From assembly GCA_963719885.1 (NCBI GenBank), contig CAVRDP010000033.1, positions 101,795 to 165,794 on the forward strand: 64,000 bases of DNA, given 5' to 3'. The translations under genes were made by a program, and so were the position numbers. Positions 9,217 to 17,431 of this stretch are shown here, piece by piece. Under the pieces are notes generated by a model that was not told where the DNA came from, did no database searches, and worked only from the letters and a program-made list of their open reading frames with translations. The first letter of the stretch is position 1; each line of letters opens with the position of its first letter. This stretch comes from JANXQG01 sp963719885. Its GTDB lineage: Bacteria; Planctomycetota; Planctomycetia; Pirellulales; Thermoguttaceae.

Positions 9217-12200
9217 CTATATCGTCTGATCGGAAGGTGTGTAGCAGGCGCTCTCGGGGTCGTCCGGATCGAGCGACGCCGACTCGATCGTCGCGCGCGA
9301 CTGCACTAGGGCAAACACCGCAGGAAGCACCAGCAGGGTGGCCGCCGTGGCGGCCGCCAGACCGCCGATGACGGCCCGGCCCAAGGGGGCGTTCTGCTGA
9401 CCGGATTCACCCCAGGCCAGTGCCATGGGCAGCATACCAGCGACCATGGCGCAAGTCGTCATCAGGATCGGACGCAAGCGGCCCACGGCGCCGGCAACCG
9501 CGGCCTCCGGCGTCGATTCTCCCCACTGCCGATGATTTTCGGCGAACGTCACCAGCAGAATCGCGTTGGCCATCGCCACGCCGACGGCCATGATCGCGCC
9601 GATGAAGGACTGGATATTCAAGGTCGTTCGCGTCAGGTAGAGCATCACCACCACCCCGGCAATCACGGCCGGGGCCGTGGAAACGGTGACCAGCGAAAGC
9701 CGCAACGATTGGAAATTGGCCGACAGCAGCAGGAAAATCACGACAATCGCCAGCCCCAACCCGATGGCCAGCCCGCTCAGCATTTCGCGCATCGGCGGGA
9801 TTTGCCCGCGAATCTCAACTTTGACGCCGGCCGGGGGCTCCGGCAAGGCCCGCAGCGCTCCGGCCACCTGCCGCGAGACGGAACCGAGATCGGCGCCGGC
9901 GAAATTCGCCGTCATGCTCACCTGACGCTTCATGTTATAGCGGTCGATTTCGCCGGGCATGGTTCCTGTGGAAACGGTGGCCACGTCGCGAACCAGGATT
10001 TGGCCCGCCGCGTTCTGTTTGACCGGAACCATCTTCAAGTCGCTGATCGAGCCTATCGGTTTGAACCCTTTGGGCGAGCGTACGACCGGCCGCGGCACTT
10101 CCACCTGCACCTGGTATCCGATGCCGCTTTTCGGATCGGCCCAAAAGTTCGGAACGGTGAAACGGCTGGAGGAAGTGGCCTCGGCCAGCGACCTGGCCAC
10201 GTCGCTGGGCGTGACGTTCACGGTTCCGGCTTTCTTGCGGTCTACGTCCACTTGGACCGTCGGATAGTCGAGCGATTGGACGATCTGCAGGTCCCGGAGG
10301 GCGGGAAGCTGGCTCATCTCGTCCATGAGCTTGGCAGCGTAAGGGCGGGTCTCCGCGAAATTCGGCCCGTTGACGGCGACTTCCACCGGCGTGGGCGAGC
10401 CGAAACTCATGACCTCGTTGATGATGTCGGCTGGTTCAAAGGAGAAATGCACGCCCGGCAGGGCCCGCGCGAGTCTTTCGCGAAGTTCCTCTTTGAACTC
10501 TTCGGCATGGATGCCGCTGTCTCGCTTCAAGGCCACCCAGAGGATCGCCTCTTCCGGCCCCCGCATCCATTGAAACACGCCGTTGATGGGATAACTGGAG
10601 CCGATCGTGCCCAGGTAGCCCAGACTCGTCTCCACGTTGCCCGGCCCCGCGGCATCGCCGACGACACCGAGGCTCTTCAGGACGATCTGCTCGGTTTGGT
10701 CGATGTCGGTTCCGTCCGGGGCGCGGATGCGAAGGCGGAATTGGCCGGTGTCGATGGTCGGGAAGATCTCCATGCCCAACCGTGGGCCCAGCCCCGCAAT
10801 GATCGCAAGAGACACGGCAAGATAGGCGGCCACGATGCCCCACCGAAAGCGGACGATCCGCGACAGGATCCCCTCGTACTTTTGCCGGAAACGATCGAAC
10901 GAGCCGGCACGCAGCCAACGCAGCCGCATGATGCGGCCAGACGCCGCGCCGCAGGCGCGGTCGGCGCGCTCACTGCTGTAGGGAACGCCCTCCGCGGCGT
11001 TCCCTGCTGGGGAACGCCCTCCATCCGGAACGCCGCAGAGGGCGTTCCCTACAGCAGGCGGCGCATCGTCCAGGTGTACGTGACGCAACAGCCAAACGGA
11101 GAGCACCGGGACGAACGTGCTCGACAGCAGATACGAGGCCACCATCGAAAATCCGACGGCCAGTGACAAAGGCACGAACATCGCCCGCGGCGCGCCCTGC
11201 ATGAAAAATGACGAAATGAAAACGGCCAGGATGCAAACCATCGCCAACAGCCGTGGGACCGCGGTCTGCGCATTTCCCAGCCGCACGGCCCTGGCAATCG
11301 AGGGGGTGTGGATCATCTGCGTGTGGATGTTCTCGATCTCCACGGTCGCCTCATCCACCAGAATGCCAATGGCCAGCGCCAGCCCGCCGAGGGTCATCAA
11401 GTTGATGGTCTGTCCGCTCAGCCAGAGCGCCACCACAGCCGCCATCAGGGCCAGCGGGATATTCAACAGGACGATGATCGCGCTCCGCCAATCCCGCAAG
11501 AACAACAGGATCATCAGGCCGACCAGCATGGCTCCCAAAGCCCCTTCGCCCACGACGCCCCATATCGCCCGCGTCACGTAGGGCAACTGGTCGAACTCGT
11601 AGCGGACGTGAATGTCCGGCGGCAGGACCTTCTGCATGTCGGGCAAGGCCGCCTTCACGGCGTTGACTACGCTCATGGTCGAGGCATCGGCACGCTTGGT
11701 CACCAGGATGTAGACCGCCCGTCGACCGTCGGCCAACGCGTAGCCCGTGGGAGCGTCCGAACTGTCCTGGACGTATCCCACGTCGTGGATGTACACGGGT
11801 GCGTTCGGGCCGGTTCGGAGGGGGATCGTTTCCAGGTCGTGAACGTCGCGCACTACCGTGTTGACCGGGACGAAAGGGTACTTGCCCTCCAGCGGAAGGT
11901 TGCCGGACGGACTGATCGTGTTGCCCTGGGCCAAGGCATTGACGACGTCGTCCGGCGTCATGTCGTACGCCCGTAAACGTTGCGGATCGACGGTAATGAC
12001 CACCGTCCGCTGGTTGCCGCCGAAGGGAGGCGGCGCGGATACGCCCGGCAGACTGGCGAACATCGGCCGCACCCGGAACAAGGCCAAGTCCTGGATCTCG
12101 CCGATGGTGCGGGTCTCACTGGAGAGCACGAGGTAGCCGACCGGCACACTTCCCGTGTCGAAGCGCATCACGAAGGGCGAAACCGTGTTCGGCGGCATGA

Positions 12201-12552
12201 ACGCCCGGGCACGATTGACGTAGCCCACCGTTTCCGCCATCGCTTGGGCCATGTTCGTGCCCGGATGAAAGTGCAGCTTCATCAGCGAGAGGCCTTGCAC
12301 ATTCCGCGACTCGACATGATGGATGCCGGTAATGTACAGGAAATGATACTCGTAGTAATTTGCCAGAAAACCTTCCATCTGCGCCGGGTCCATGCCGCCG
12401 TACGGCTGGCAGACATAAATGACCGGCAGATCGAGGCTGGGAAAAATATCGACGGGCATCCGCTGAATCGCCAGGACGCAGCCCAGACCGATCGCCACCA
12501 GCGCAATCACAACGGTAATAGGTCGCCGGAGTGCGAAGAGGATGAGGTTCAT
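9217..12552 (-). CDS. RND multidrug efflux permease (AcrB/HAE1-like)
   Basis: Inner-membrane proton-driven exporter of 1111 residues. The N-terminus shows helix 1 (PITVVIALVAIGLGCVLAIQ) and the family motif RMPVDIFPSLDLPVIYV. Two porter-domain blocks and two bundles of transmembrane helices follow, including GGLALAIGILVDEATVEIENI and, in the second half, GAIMAVGVAMANAILLVTFAENH. Between the halves (after SVWLLRHVHLDDAPP) a palindromic repeat adds about 28 residues in frame. No frameshift was seen. First gene of the operon, with the adaptor next. The substrate cannot be told from sequence. Confidence 0.93.
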   Translation of the reverse strand: MNLILFALRRPITVVIALVAIGLGCVLAIQRMPVDIFPSLDLPVIYVCQPYGGMDPAQMEGFLANYYEYHFLYITGIHHVESRNVQGLSLMKLHFHPGTNMAQAMAETVGYVNRARAFMPPNTVSPFVMRFDTGSVPVGYLVLSSETRTIGEIQDLALFRVRPMFASLPGVSAPPPFGGNQRTVVITVDPQRLRAYDMTPDDVVNALAQGNTISPSGNLPLEGKYPFVPVNTVVRDVHDLETIPLRTGPNAPVYIHDVGYVQDSSDAPTGYALADGRRAVYILVTKRADASTMSVVNAVKAALPDMQKVLPPDIHVRYEFDQLPYVTRAIWGVVGEGALGAMLVGLMILLFLRDWRSAIIVLLNIPLALMAAVVALWLSGQTINLMTLGGLALAIGILVDEATVEIENIHTQMIHTPSIARAVRLGNAQTAVPRLLAMVCILAVFISSFFMQGAPRAMFVPLSLAVGFSMVASYLLSSTFVPVLSVWLLRHVHLDDAPPAVGNALCGVPDGGRSPAGNAAEGVPYSSERADRACGAASGRIMRLRWLRAGSFDRFRQKYEGILSRIVRFRWGIVAAYLAVSLAIIAGLGPRLGMEIFPTIDTGQFRLRIRAPDGTDIDQTEQIVLKSLGVVGDAAGPGNVETSLGYLGTIGSSYPINGVFQWMRGPEEAILWVALKRDSGIHAEEFKEELRERLARALPGVHFSFEPADIINEVMSFGSPTPVEVAVNGPNFAETRPYAAKLMDEMSQLPALRDLQIVQSLDYPTVQVDVDRKKAGTVNVTPSDVARSLAEATSSSRFTVPNFWADPKSGIGYQVQVEVPRPVVRSPKGFKPIGSISDLKMVPVKQNAAGQILVRDVATVSTGTMPGEIDRYNMKRQVSMTANFAGADLGSVSRQVAGALRALPEPPAGVKVEIRGQIPPMREMLSGLAIGLGLAIVVIFLLLSANFQSLRLSLVTVSTAPAVIAGVVVMLYLTRTTLNIQSFIGAIMAVGVAMANAILLVTFAENHRQWGESTPEAAVAGAVGRLRPILMTTCAMVAGMLPMALAWGESGQQNAPLGRAVIGGLAAATAATLLVLPAVFALVQSRATIESASLDPDDPESACYTPSDQTI
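10974..11056. repeat. Palindromic repeat inserted in frame in the RND permease gene
   Basis: The 83-bp block is bounded by a perfect 16-bp inverted repeat, TGCTGTAGGGAACGCC and its complement, and contains further internal GGGAACGCCCTC/GGCGTTCCC units. In the coding frame it encodes a Gly/Pro-rich insertion (GNALCGVPDGG, GNAAEGVPY) in the loop between the two halves of the pump, where extra residues are most likely tolerated. Confidence 0.8.
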
Positions 12553-12916
12553 TCGCCGAAAGCCGTGGGTTACTGCATCCGCAACGGGGGGGTAACTATG
12601 CCAACTCTAGTAGTCAATAATAGGTGCCAGGGAGCGAAAATTCCACTAATTCAGGCCGAAGACAAGAAATATCGCTTTACACCAGCCCCGGCACATCGAG
12701 ATCTTCGGCGAAAAAAGCGAAGGTTGCGGCGGGCCGCGCGCGCCTCGGCTTTGGCTTGCCGAGGCGCAAAAAAGAACAAAAAAGAACTAAATTGTCAAAC
12801 AGCAAAACGTCTACGCAAACGGTAAACGTTCCCACCGCGGGGCACCTGGTACTCCGGGTCGGCGTCGGTGGAATGATGACTGGTCAGCTAAAACGCAGCC
12901 TCACAATCGCGTCGCG
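12553..12916. other. Intergenic region with a strong GC hairpin
   Basis: No gene was recognised here. A 10-bp perfect stem (GCGCCTCGGC / GCCGAGGCGC, 12740-12767) is followed on the + strand by an A-run, so it is not a classical terminator for either minus-strand neighbour. The rest holds nothing I can name; the promoter of the RND operon should lie at its left end. Confidence 0.4.
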
Positions 12917-13153
12917 TTATCCGCCGAAGGCCAGATCCAGCTCGCGCGCCAGGTTGTCAGCCGGCGCGGCCGGCGGCGCGGATTCCCGCGCCGCCCGCCG
13001 CCTGGCCTTGCGGCGGTCACGTTTCGCTCTTTTTTGTCCCTTCGCAGACCCACCCTTTTGGAAGACTTCGTTCGGCAACGTTGCCGAACGGCGAACGCTG
13101 GCGAAATCGTCCGGCAGAAGACGCAAGGCATTTGGCACAAATGACTTGCGCCA

Positions 13154-13161
13154 ATCGCTCG
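13154..13161. repeat. IS66 target site duplication, left
   Basis: The 8-bp ATCGCTCG is identical to 15036-15043 on the other side of the element. Collapsing the two copies restores the interrupted host frame. Confidence 0.93.
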
Positions 13162-15035
13162 GTAAAGCTTCGTCCAACCCGTCGGCGCAGGGATTCGCCC
13201 AGGGACGAATCCGCTCCGATAAGGGGGAGGCAAAGGAGAAGGAGTCTGGAATCTGCGACAAGTCCGCAGGACCGACAAGGCGCATCAGGAGGTGTCGTCG
13301 GGCGAAGGAGTGGTTGCTGGAACGCCCAAAGCCGACCGACGCTCGTCGGAGAGATTCCAGGGCAGGAACGATTGAATGTCTTCGGGTGCCTTTCCACCGG
13401 CGGCTGCACAATTTTCAAAGTACCACGTCAGCCACCGTCGCGGATTGATTTTCCAGCGGACCAGCGTTGCGAAAAGCGAAAACATCATCGCTGCCAAACG
13501 GCCGCTCCACAAGGAGCCGGAACCGTAGAAGTTCTTCCGTGCCACGGCCGGGCCGCGTACTTCTCGTTCCGACGCGTTGTTGTCCATCGGAATTCTTGGA
13601 TCTTCGACGAACCGAGTCAGCCCCATCCAGTGATCTTCGAGGCTATCCAGAACTTTACGGCACGGTTGGCGGAGTTCGGGATCGGCGAGTTCTTTCACCG
13701 CCTCGGAGTGCATCGCCTCCATCGCCCCACCTAACAACGCCTGTTGCTCTTGAAACTTAGCTGAGTCATGAGGGTGCTGGAGACGTTCTCGATTGACTTG
13801 GTAGAGATGCCGAATACGGCGCAGCCAGGCAATCGCCCAAGGCGTCAACTCCGGCCAGCCTTTGCCTACTCCCACGAAGTCCCGCCGTACATGCGCCCAA
13901 CAGAACGCCAACACGATCAACCCCGACTTCACCAGCGCCATGGCTTTGTAGCCCGAGTACCGATCGACTTCCAATGTCCCCGAAGCTGCCGGACCAAAAT
14001 GTGCTTCCGGCACCTCGTGCCCCCGGCTGCGATCGAGCAGATAGATCACGGTGTCCTCGCCGAGAACCATCCACAACCACCAACCGTAGCCTTTTTTCCC
14101 GTCAAAAATCACGAAAACCCGCCAACGGGTCTCGTCGGCCTGATGGAAGCTGCCCTGCCGATTCCGTTCGCAGAGGGCATTGTAGATTGGCGTCAATATG
14201 GGCTCGATCCGCTTGAGCCCGTCGTTCACCGTGCCCGCCGGCAAGTCCAGATCGTACTGTTCGAGTTGCCCCAATAACCGCTCCGTGGGCCGATACGATG
14301 AGTACTTGTCTAACAAGACATGCACCCAAATCGAGATGCCGTAGTTGCCTTTGGGGATCAGCTTGGGTGGCGGCGGAGCCGTCAGCGTCCGCCGTGTGAA
14401 ATCGCAATTGCATGTCGTCCGATACCGTCGCCGTCGAATCCGCCGCCGATGTGGCCGCACATCGATCTCCGTCACTTCCGAATCCTCGGTGTCAGATATC
14501 ATCGCGGCTAGCTTTCCGCAATGCGGGCAGGCCAGCGCTTCTTCCGGCAATGAGACGAATTCTTCCTGGACCGGCAGATGGGAATAATCGTGCCGCCCGT
14601 GTCCAGCATGGCCAGGCTGCGCACCGCGCTTCTTCCCGGCAGCCGAGACTTCTTCGGGATCGAATAAATCGTTGGAACGGTCGCTGCGGGCAGACTTCTC
14701 CGACTTGCGACCAAAAAGCTTGTCTTGAAGGGCTCGCGTCTCGCCCCGGGATTGGTCAAGTTCCTCCTTCAACTGCTCGATGCGCTTCACGGCATCAGCA
14801 TGCCGGCTTTTCCAATAGCCCACTTCGCAACGGAACTCTAACGTCAGCTTCTCCAACGCCCGCTCGAGACGCTGAACAGCGGGACAATTCTCACAGGAGA
14901 CCACCGTCCCTAGCGTCTCGGTCGGCTGTTCTAACAACGCGGCACTCATGAGGCCACGCTTTACCCAAACCGATCAAACCACACCAGATCAATTTCTTTA
15001 ACACACCCCCATGGACGGGTTGGACGAAGCTTTAC
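13162..15035 (-). mobile_element. IS66-family insertion sequence, complete, 1874 bp
   Basis: The ends are perfect 22-bp inverted repeats starting GTAAAGCTTCGTCC (13162-13183 and 15014-15035), matching the GTAA-type termini of IS66 elements. It is flanked by the 8-bp direct duplication ATCGCTCG at 13154-13161 and 15036-15043, the size typical for IS66. It encodes a single transposase and no TnpA/TnpB accessory genes, as in the ISBst12-like subgroup. Intact ends, intact transposase and perfect target duplication point to a recent insertion. Confidence 0.93.
13285..14949 (-). CDS. IS66 family transposase (TnpC type)
   Basis: 554 residues, intact. The order is: an N-terminal coiled coil (EKLTLEFRCEVGYWKSRHADAVKRIEQLKEEL, here split for length), a linker with FGRKSEKS, a zinc-finger-like segment (CPHCGKLA), the helix-turn-helix region around LLDKYSSYRPTERLL, and the DDE catalytic part with DETRW, LEVDRYSGY and the final NNASEREVRG block containing the catalytic Glu. 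It catalyses cut-and-paste or copy movement of the surrounding element. An intact product means the element may still be active. Confidence 0.95.
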   Translation of the reverse strand: MSAALLEQPTETLGTVVSCENCPAVQRLERALEKLTLEFRCEVGYWKSRHADAVKRIEQLKEELDQSRGETRALQDKLFGRKSEKSARSDRSNDLFDPEEVSAAGKKRGAQPGHAGHGRHDYSHLPVQEEFVSLPEEALACPHCGKLAAMISDTEDSEVTEIDVRPHRRRIRRRRYRTTCNCDFTRRTLTAPPPPKLIPKGNYGISIWVHVLLDKYSSYRPTERLLGQLEQYDLDLPAGTVNDGLKRIEPILTPIYNALCERNRQGSFHQADETRWRVFVIFDGKKGYGWWLWMVLGEDTVIYLLDRSRGHEVPEAHFGPAASGTLEVDRYSGYKAMALVKSGLIVLAFCWAHVRRDFVGVGKGWPELTPWAIAWLRRIRHLYQVNRERLQHPHDSAKFQEQQALLGGAMEAMHSEAVKELADPELRQPCRKVLDSLEDHWMGLTRFVEDPRIPMDNNASEREVRGPAVARKNFYGSGSLWSGRLAAMMFSLFATLVRWKINPRRWLTWYFENCAAAGGKAPEDIQSFLPWNLSDERRSALGVPATTPSPDDTS

Positions 15036-16141
15036 ATCGCTCGGCCTTTTCGCCGGAGCGCTGTTCACCGACCCCGCCGACCCGGTATCGGCAGCTCCGC
15101 TTTCTTTTCGGGAGACGGGCGCGGTGTGGGCTTGCGCCGTTGCCTCGGTGCCCTTCTCGTCCGGGGCAATCGTCGCTGGGCAGGCCGGCGCCGAGCGCTC
15201 GGCCGGATCCAACCGCGCCTCCGCTATGCGGAGTTTTTCCTCGGCTGCGGCCGCCTCGGCCTTCAGCGCCGCTCGGGCCTCCTCGTTCGCCGCCTCCTCG
15301 GCCACGTCGATGCGGGCCTCGATTGCCTCGAGCTCCTCCTCGGCCCGAATTGCCGCGCGGATCTCCTCGTCGTCCGCCGCCGTGCGCCTGTCCGCATCCA
15401 GCCGCGCCCCCAGGGCGCGGCGCTTCTCATCGAGCGCTTCCTGCTCGTCCCGGAGCGCGGCGAGACGCCCGGCGTCCGACCGCGTCGTGACGACCGTTCG
15501 CAACTTCCGGCCGGACCGGGTCATCGTTGTCTTCACCGTCCGCGTGAGGCCGTCTTCGTCTTCATCGCGCGCCGCATCGCGCTGGAGGTTTTCAAGCAAT
15601 TCCCGCCGCAACCGTTCGCGGCAGTGCAGGCCCTCCATGGCCTTCATCGCCGCCAGCGCCTTGCCCAGGCAGGCGGCGTTGCCGGTCCGCGGCTCCGTGC
15701 GGACCGTGGTGGTCGTCGTCGGGCGGCCCTCGGCCGGCTCGCTCGTCACGACGGTTTGCGTCCGCCGATCGGCCTTGGAGCGGTTCCACTCCCGCAGCGC
15801 CCTCTGGTACAGCGACTCGTAGCGGGCGGCCAGCTTGGCGGTCATCCGCGGGGTGCCCAGGGCCTTGGCGGCGGCCCGTCCCAGCGGCCGGCCGCGGAGC
15901 CACTGGCAGACGGTCGACTTGGCGATGCCGAGCGCGTCGGCGATTTCCTGGTAGGTGCGGCCCTCTCCGGCGAGTTCGGCGGCGCGGGGGAGCAAGGCCG
16001 CCTTCTTCGCCCGCCGCGCGGCGAGGTGGGCGTTGCCCTTCCCTGATGGTTCTGTTTTCATAGCAAGAAACTCCGGTAGTTACGGAGCCCCCGGTGCAGC
16101 CGGGGCCTGGCGGGCAACCGCCCGAGCCATGGACTGCATAT

Positions 16142-16169
16142 AGTATACACAGGTTCAGATTTTGTGCAA
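16142..16169 (-). promoter_or_regulatory. Candidate sigma-70-type promoter for the interrupted HTH gene
   Basis: On the minus strand TTGCAC is followed 16 bases later by TATACT, about 80 bases upstream of ATG 16061. The -10 box is good; the -35 box is weak. Confidence 0.35.
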
Positions 16170-16359
16170 GTGGCCGCCGCACTACAAAATGTGGGATGGG
16201 GCTAGCCGCGCGGATACCAGGGGTTGGGTCGTAGAGTGGGAAACCCTTGTTTTTGACCGAGCGCTCGTAGTCCCCTAAAGCAACAGATAGGCCGCCTATA
16301 AACCACGGCGCCACCTCTCGACTCTACCCGGTTGGCGAACGGGTGCTGCACGAGTCGCC

Positions 16360-16392
16360 TTGACAATCGCCCTTGACTTAGACAAAATGTCT
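16360..16392 (+). promoter_or_regulatory. higB: higBA promoter with overlapping operator palindrome
   Basis: TTGACA at 16360-16365 and CAAAAT at 16383-16388 are 17 bases apart. The perfect short palindrome AGACA-AAA-TGTCT (16380-16392) covers the -10 box and ends two bases before the toxin ATG. This is where a HigA-type antitoxin would be expected to bind and repress its own operon. Confidence 0.6.
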
Positions 16393-16394
16393 TT

Positions 16395-16698
16395 ATGCGA
16401 GTGATTAGTCTGAAGCCGTTGCGCCGCGTTCTGGGAGCAGCATCCCGATGCCGAGCGGCCGCTTCGACAGTGGTACAAGACGGCCACCCACGCCCAGTGG
16501 AGCAGCCTTCAGGACGCGCAGCGCGACTATCCCCATGCCGACGGCGTCCGGACCGAGGCCGCCGAAACTTTGACGGTCTTCAACATTGGCGGCAACAAGT
16601 ACCGCCTGATCGCCCGCATCCGCTACGACTATCAATTGGTGAACGTCTGCGCGGTTCTGACACACGGAGAATACGACGACGGGAAGTGGAAGGAGTAA
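16395..16698 (+). CDS. higB: HigB-type mRNA interferase toxin, one frameshift
   Basis: Starts MRVISLKPLRR and, after one extra G at 16428, continues FWEQHPDAERPLRQWYKTA, with the family core FNIGGNKYRLIARIRYDYQLV and the end LTHGEYDDGKWKE. This is the RelE/ParE-fold HigB family, ribosome-dependent mRNA cleavage being the known activity of relatives. About 100 residues after repair, the usual size. The toxin precedes the antitoxin as is normal for higBA, with two bases between stop and the antitoxin ATG. As written the frame is broken after 11 residues: either a sequence error or a disarmed toxin. Confidence 0.85.
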
Positions 16699-16700
16699 GC

Positions 16701-17129
16701 ATGCCAACCATCAAGTCTTTGGACAGAAAGAAATTGCCAAGCCGATTCGAAGACATCGTCCAGGTTATGGCGCCCCAAGCCATCATGGACGACGTCCAAA
16801 ATGACAACACGTTGGAGGTCATCGACCGGCTGATGGCGCAAGGGAAGTTGACCAAGGGCCAGGCCCTCTACCTGGAGACGCTGGTCCAACTGGTCCAGGC
16901 CTACGAAGTGCAGCATCATGCCATCGACACATCGAACCTGAGCGGGTTGGAGTCGCTGAAACACCTGCTTCAGGAGAACGGCATGAACGCTTCCGATCTC
17001 GCCCGACTGTTGGGCGTTCATGCCAGCATGGGATCGAAGATTCTCCGCGGAGAGCGGGCGCTGACCGTGGACCACCTGAAGAAACTGGCCTGGCGATTCA
17101 AGGTGGGGCCAGGCTTGTTTATCGACTGA
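16701..17129 (+). CDS. higA: HigA-type antitoxin with XRE helix-turn-helix
   Basis: 142 residues, intact. The N-terminal half is helical and likely toxin-binding (LEVIDRLMAQGKLTKGQALYLETLVQLV). The C-terminal half is an XRE-family HTH (LLQENGMNASDLARLLGVHASMGSKILRGERALTVDHLKKLAWRF, here split: NASDLARLLGVHA, then SKILRGERALT). It neutralises HigB and represses the operon. The ATG at 16701 was chosen over upstream starts because it directly follows the toxin stop and AAGGAG. Confidence 0.9.
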   Translation: MPTIKSLDRKKLPSRFEDIVQVMAPQAIMDDVQNDNTLEVIDRLMAQGKLTKGQALYLETLVQLVQAYEVQHHAIDTSNLSGLESLKHLLQENGMNASDLARLLGVHASMGSKILRGERALTVDHLKKLAWRFKVGPGLFID

Positions 17130-17431
17130 CGTTTGGGAGAGGAAACGGAGGAAACTGAGCCATCCACGGAAGCAAAGGCCCCTACAGCTTCCGGACGGGC
17201 TACTGTCTCCGGTCGGAGGCGCTCGGAGCGGGGTCACCCATAACCGCCCGCTTGTCAGACTTAAACCGCTAACTGCAAAGCAGTTAGCCGTTAAAGTCCC
17301 GTGTGCCGTGCCGTGTGCCGTAACCCCGTGTGCCGTGTGCCGAGTAAGGCTTGCGTCTCGTTTCCCCTTTGTCGTAGAATGGGGCGTTGTGGAAAAGGCA
17401 TTGTCAGCCCTGAAAGGGGGACCGAACTACC
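17130..17431. other. Intergenic region with a terminator-like hairpin and a short tandem motif
   Basis: A strong hairpin lies at 17264-17292 (see separate entry). At 17300-17343 the motif CCGTGTGCCGT is repeated imperfectly several times. No gene was seen in this stretch; the start of the next gene at 17432 is not preceded by a clear promoter. Confidence 0.4.
17264..17292 (+). terminator. Hairpin downstream of higBA, possible terminator
   Basis: The 8-bp perfect stem CTAACTGC-AAA-GCAGTTAG is extended by further pairs (AACCG/CCGTT with one mismatch). It lies 135 bases after higA. No T-run follows, so a rho-independent terminator is only possible, not shown. Confidence 0.35.

Larger units (their letters stand above)
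12917..16061 (-). pseudogene. HTH/coiled-coil protein gene interrupted by an IS66-type element
   Basis: The N-terminal part runs from ATG 16061 to 15036 and the C-terminal part from 13161 to 12917. Joining them at one copy of the 8-bp target (ATCGCTCG) restores one frame of about 420 residues, with junction ...RPSD-WRKSFVPN... ending NLARELDLAFGG. Residues about 25-60 form a resolvase/terminase-like helix-turn-helix (TYQEIADALGIAKSTVCQWL). The middle is a long acidic Glu/Ala/Arg coiled coil (ALRDEQEALDEKRRALGARL..., EELEAIEARIDVAEEAANEE). The tail is basic (KGQKRAKRDRRKARRRAA). I do not recognise the family; DNA binding is inferred. In its present state the N-terminal part ends in 24 residues encoded by IS sequence. 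Confidence 0.8.
16062..16394. other. Divergent regulatory region between the HTH gene and higBA
   Basis: Holds the candidate promoter for the minus-strand HTH gene (16142-16169) and that for higBA (16360-16388). Between them a GC-rich leader hairpin (CCCCGG around TGCAG, near 16089-16106) lies in the transcribed leader of the minus-strand gene. No further gene was seen. Confidence 0.5.

Noticed and set aside
12740..12767. Strong GC hairpin as a rho-independent terminator.
   Set aside because: The run after the stem is A-rich on the + strand and T-rich only before the stem on the minus strand, so neither direction fits.
15124..16046. Two long + strand frames opposite the HTH/coiled-coil gene, rich in Ser/Ala or Arg/Gly.
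   Set aside because: They are antisense to Ala/Glu/Arg coiled-coil codons. The HTH motif and the exact frame restoration across the IS element support the minus-strand gene.
17300..17343. Tandem CCGTGTGCCGT motif as an origin or iteron array.
   Set aside because: Units are short and irregular, with no DnaA-box-like sequences or replication genes nearby.
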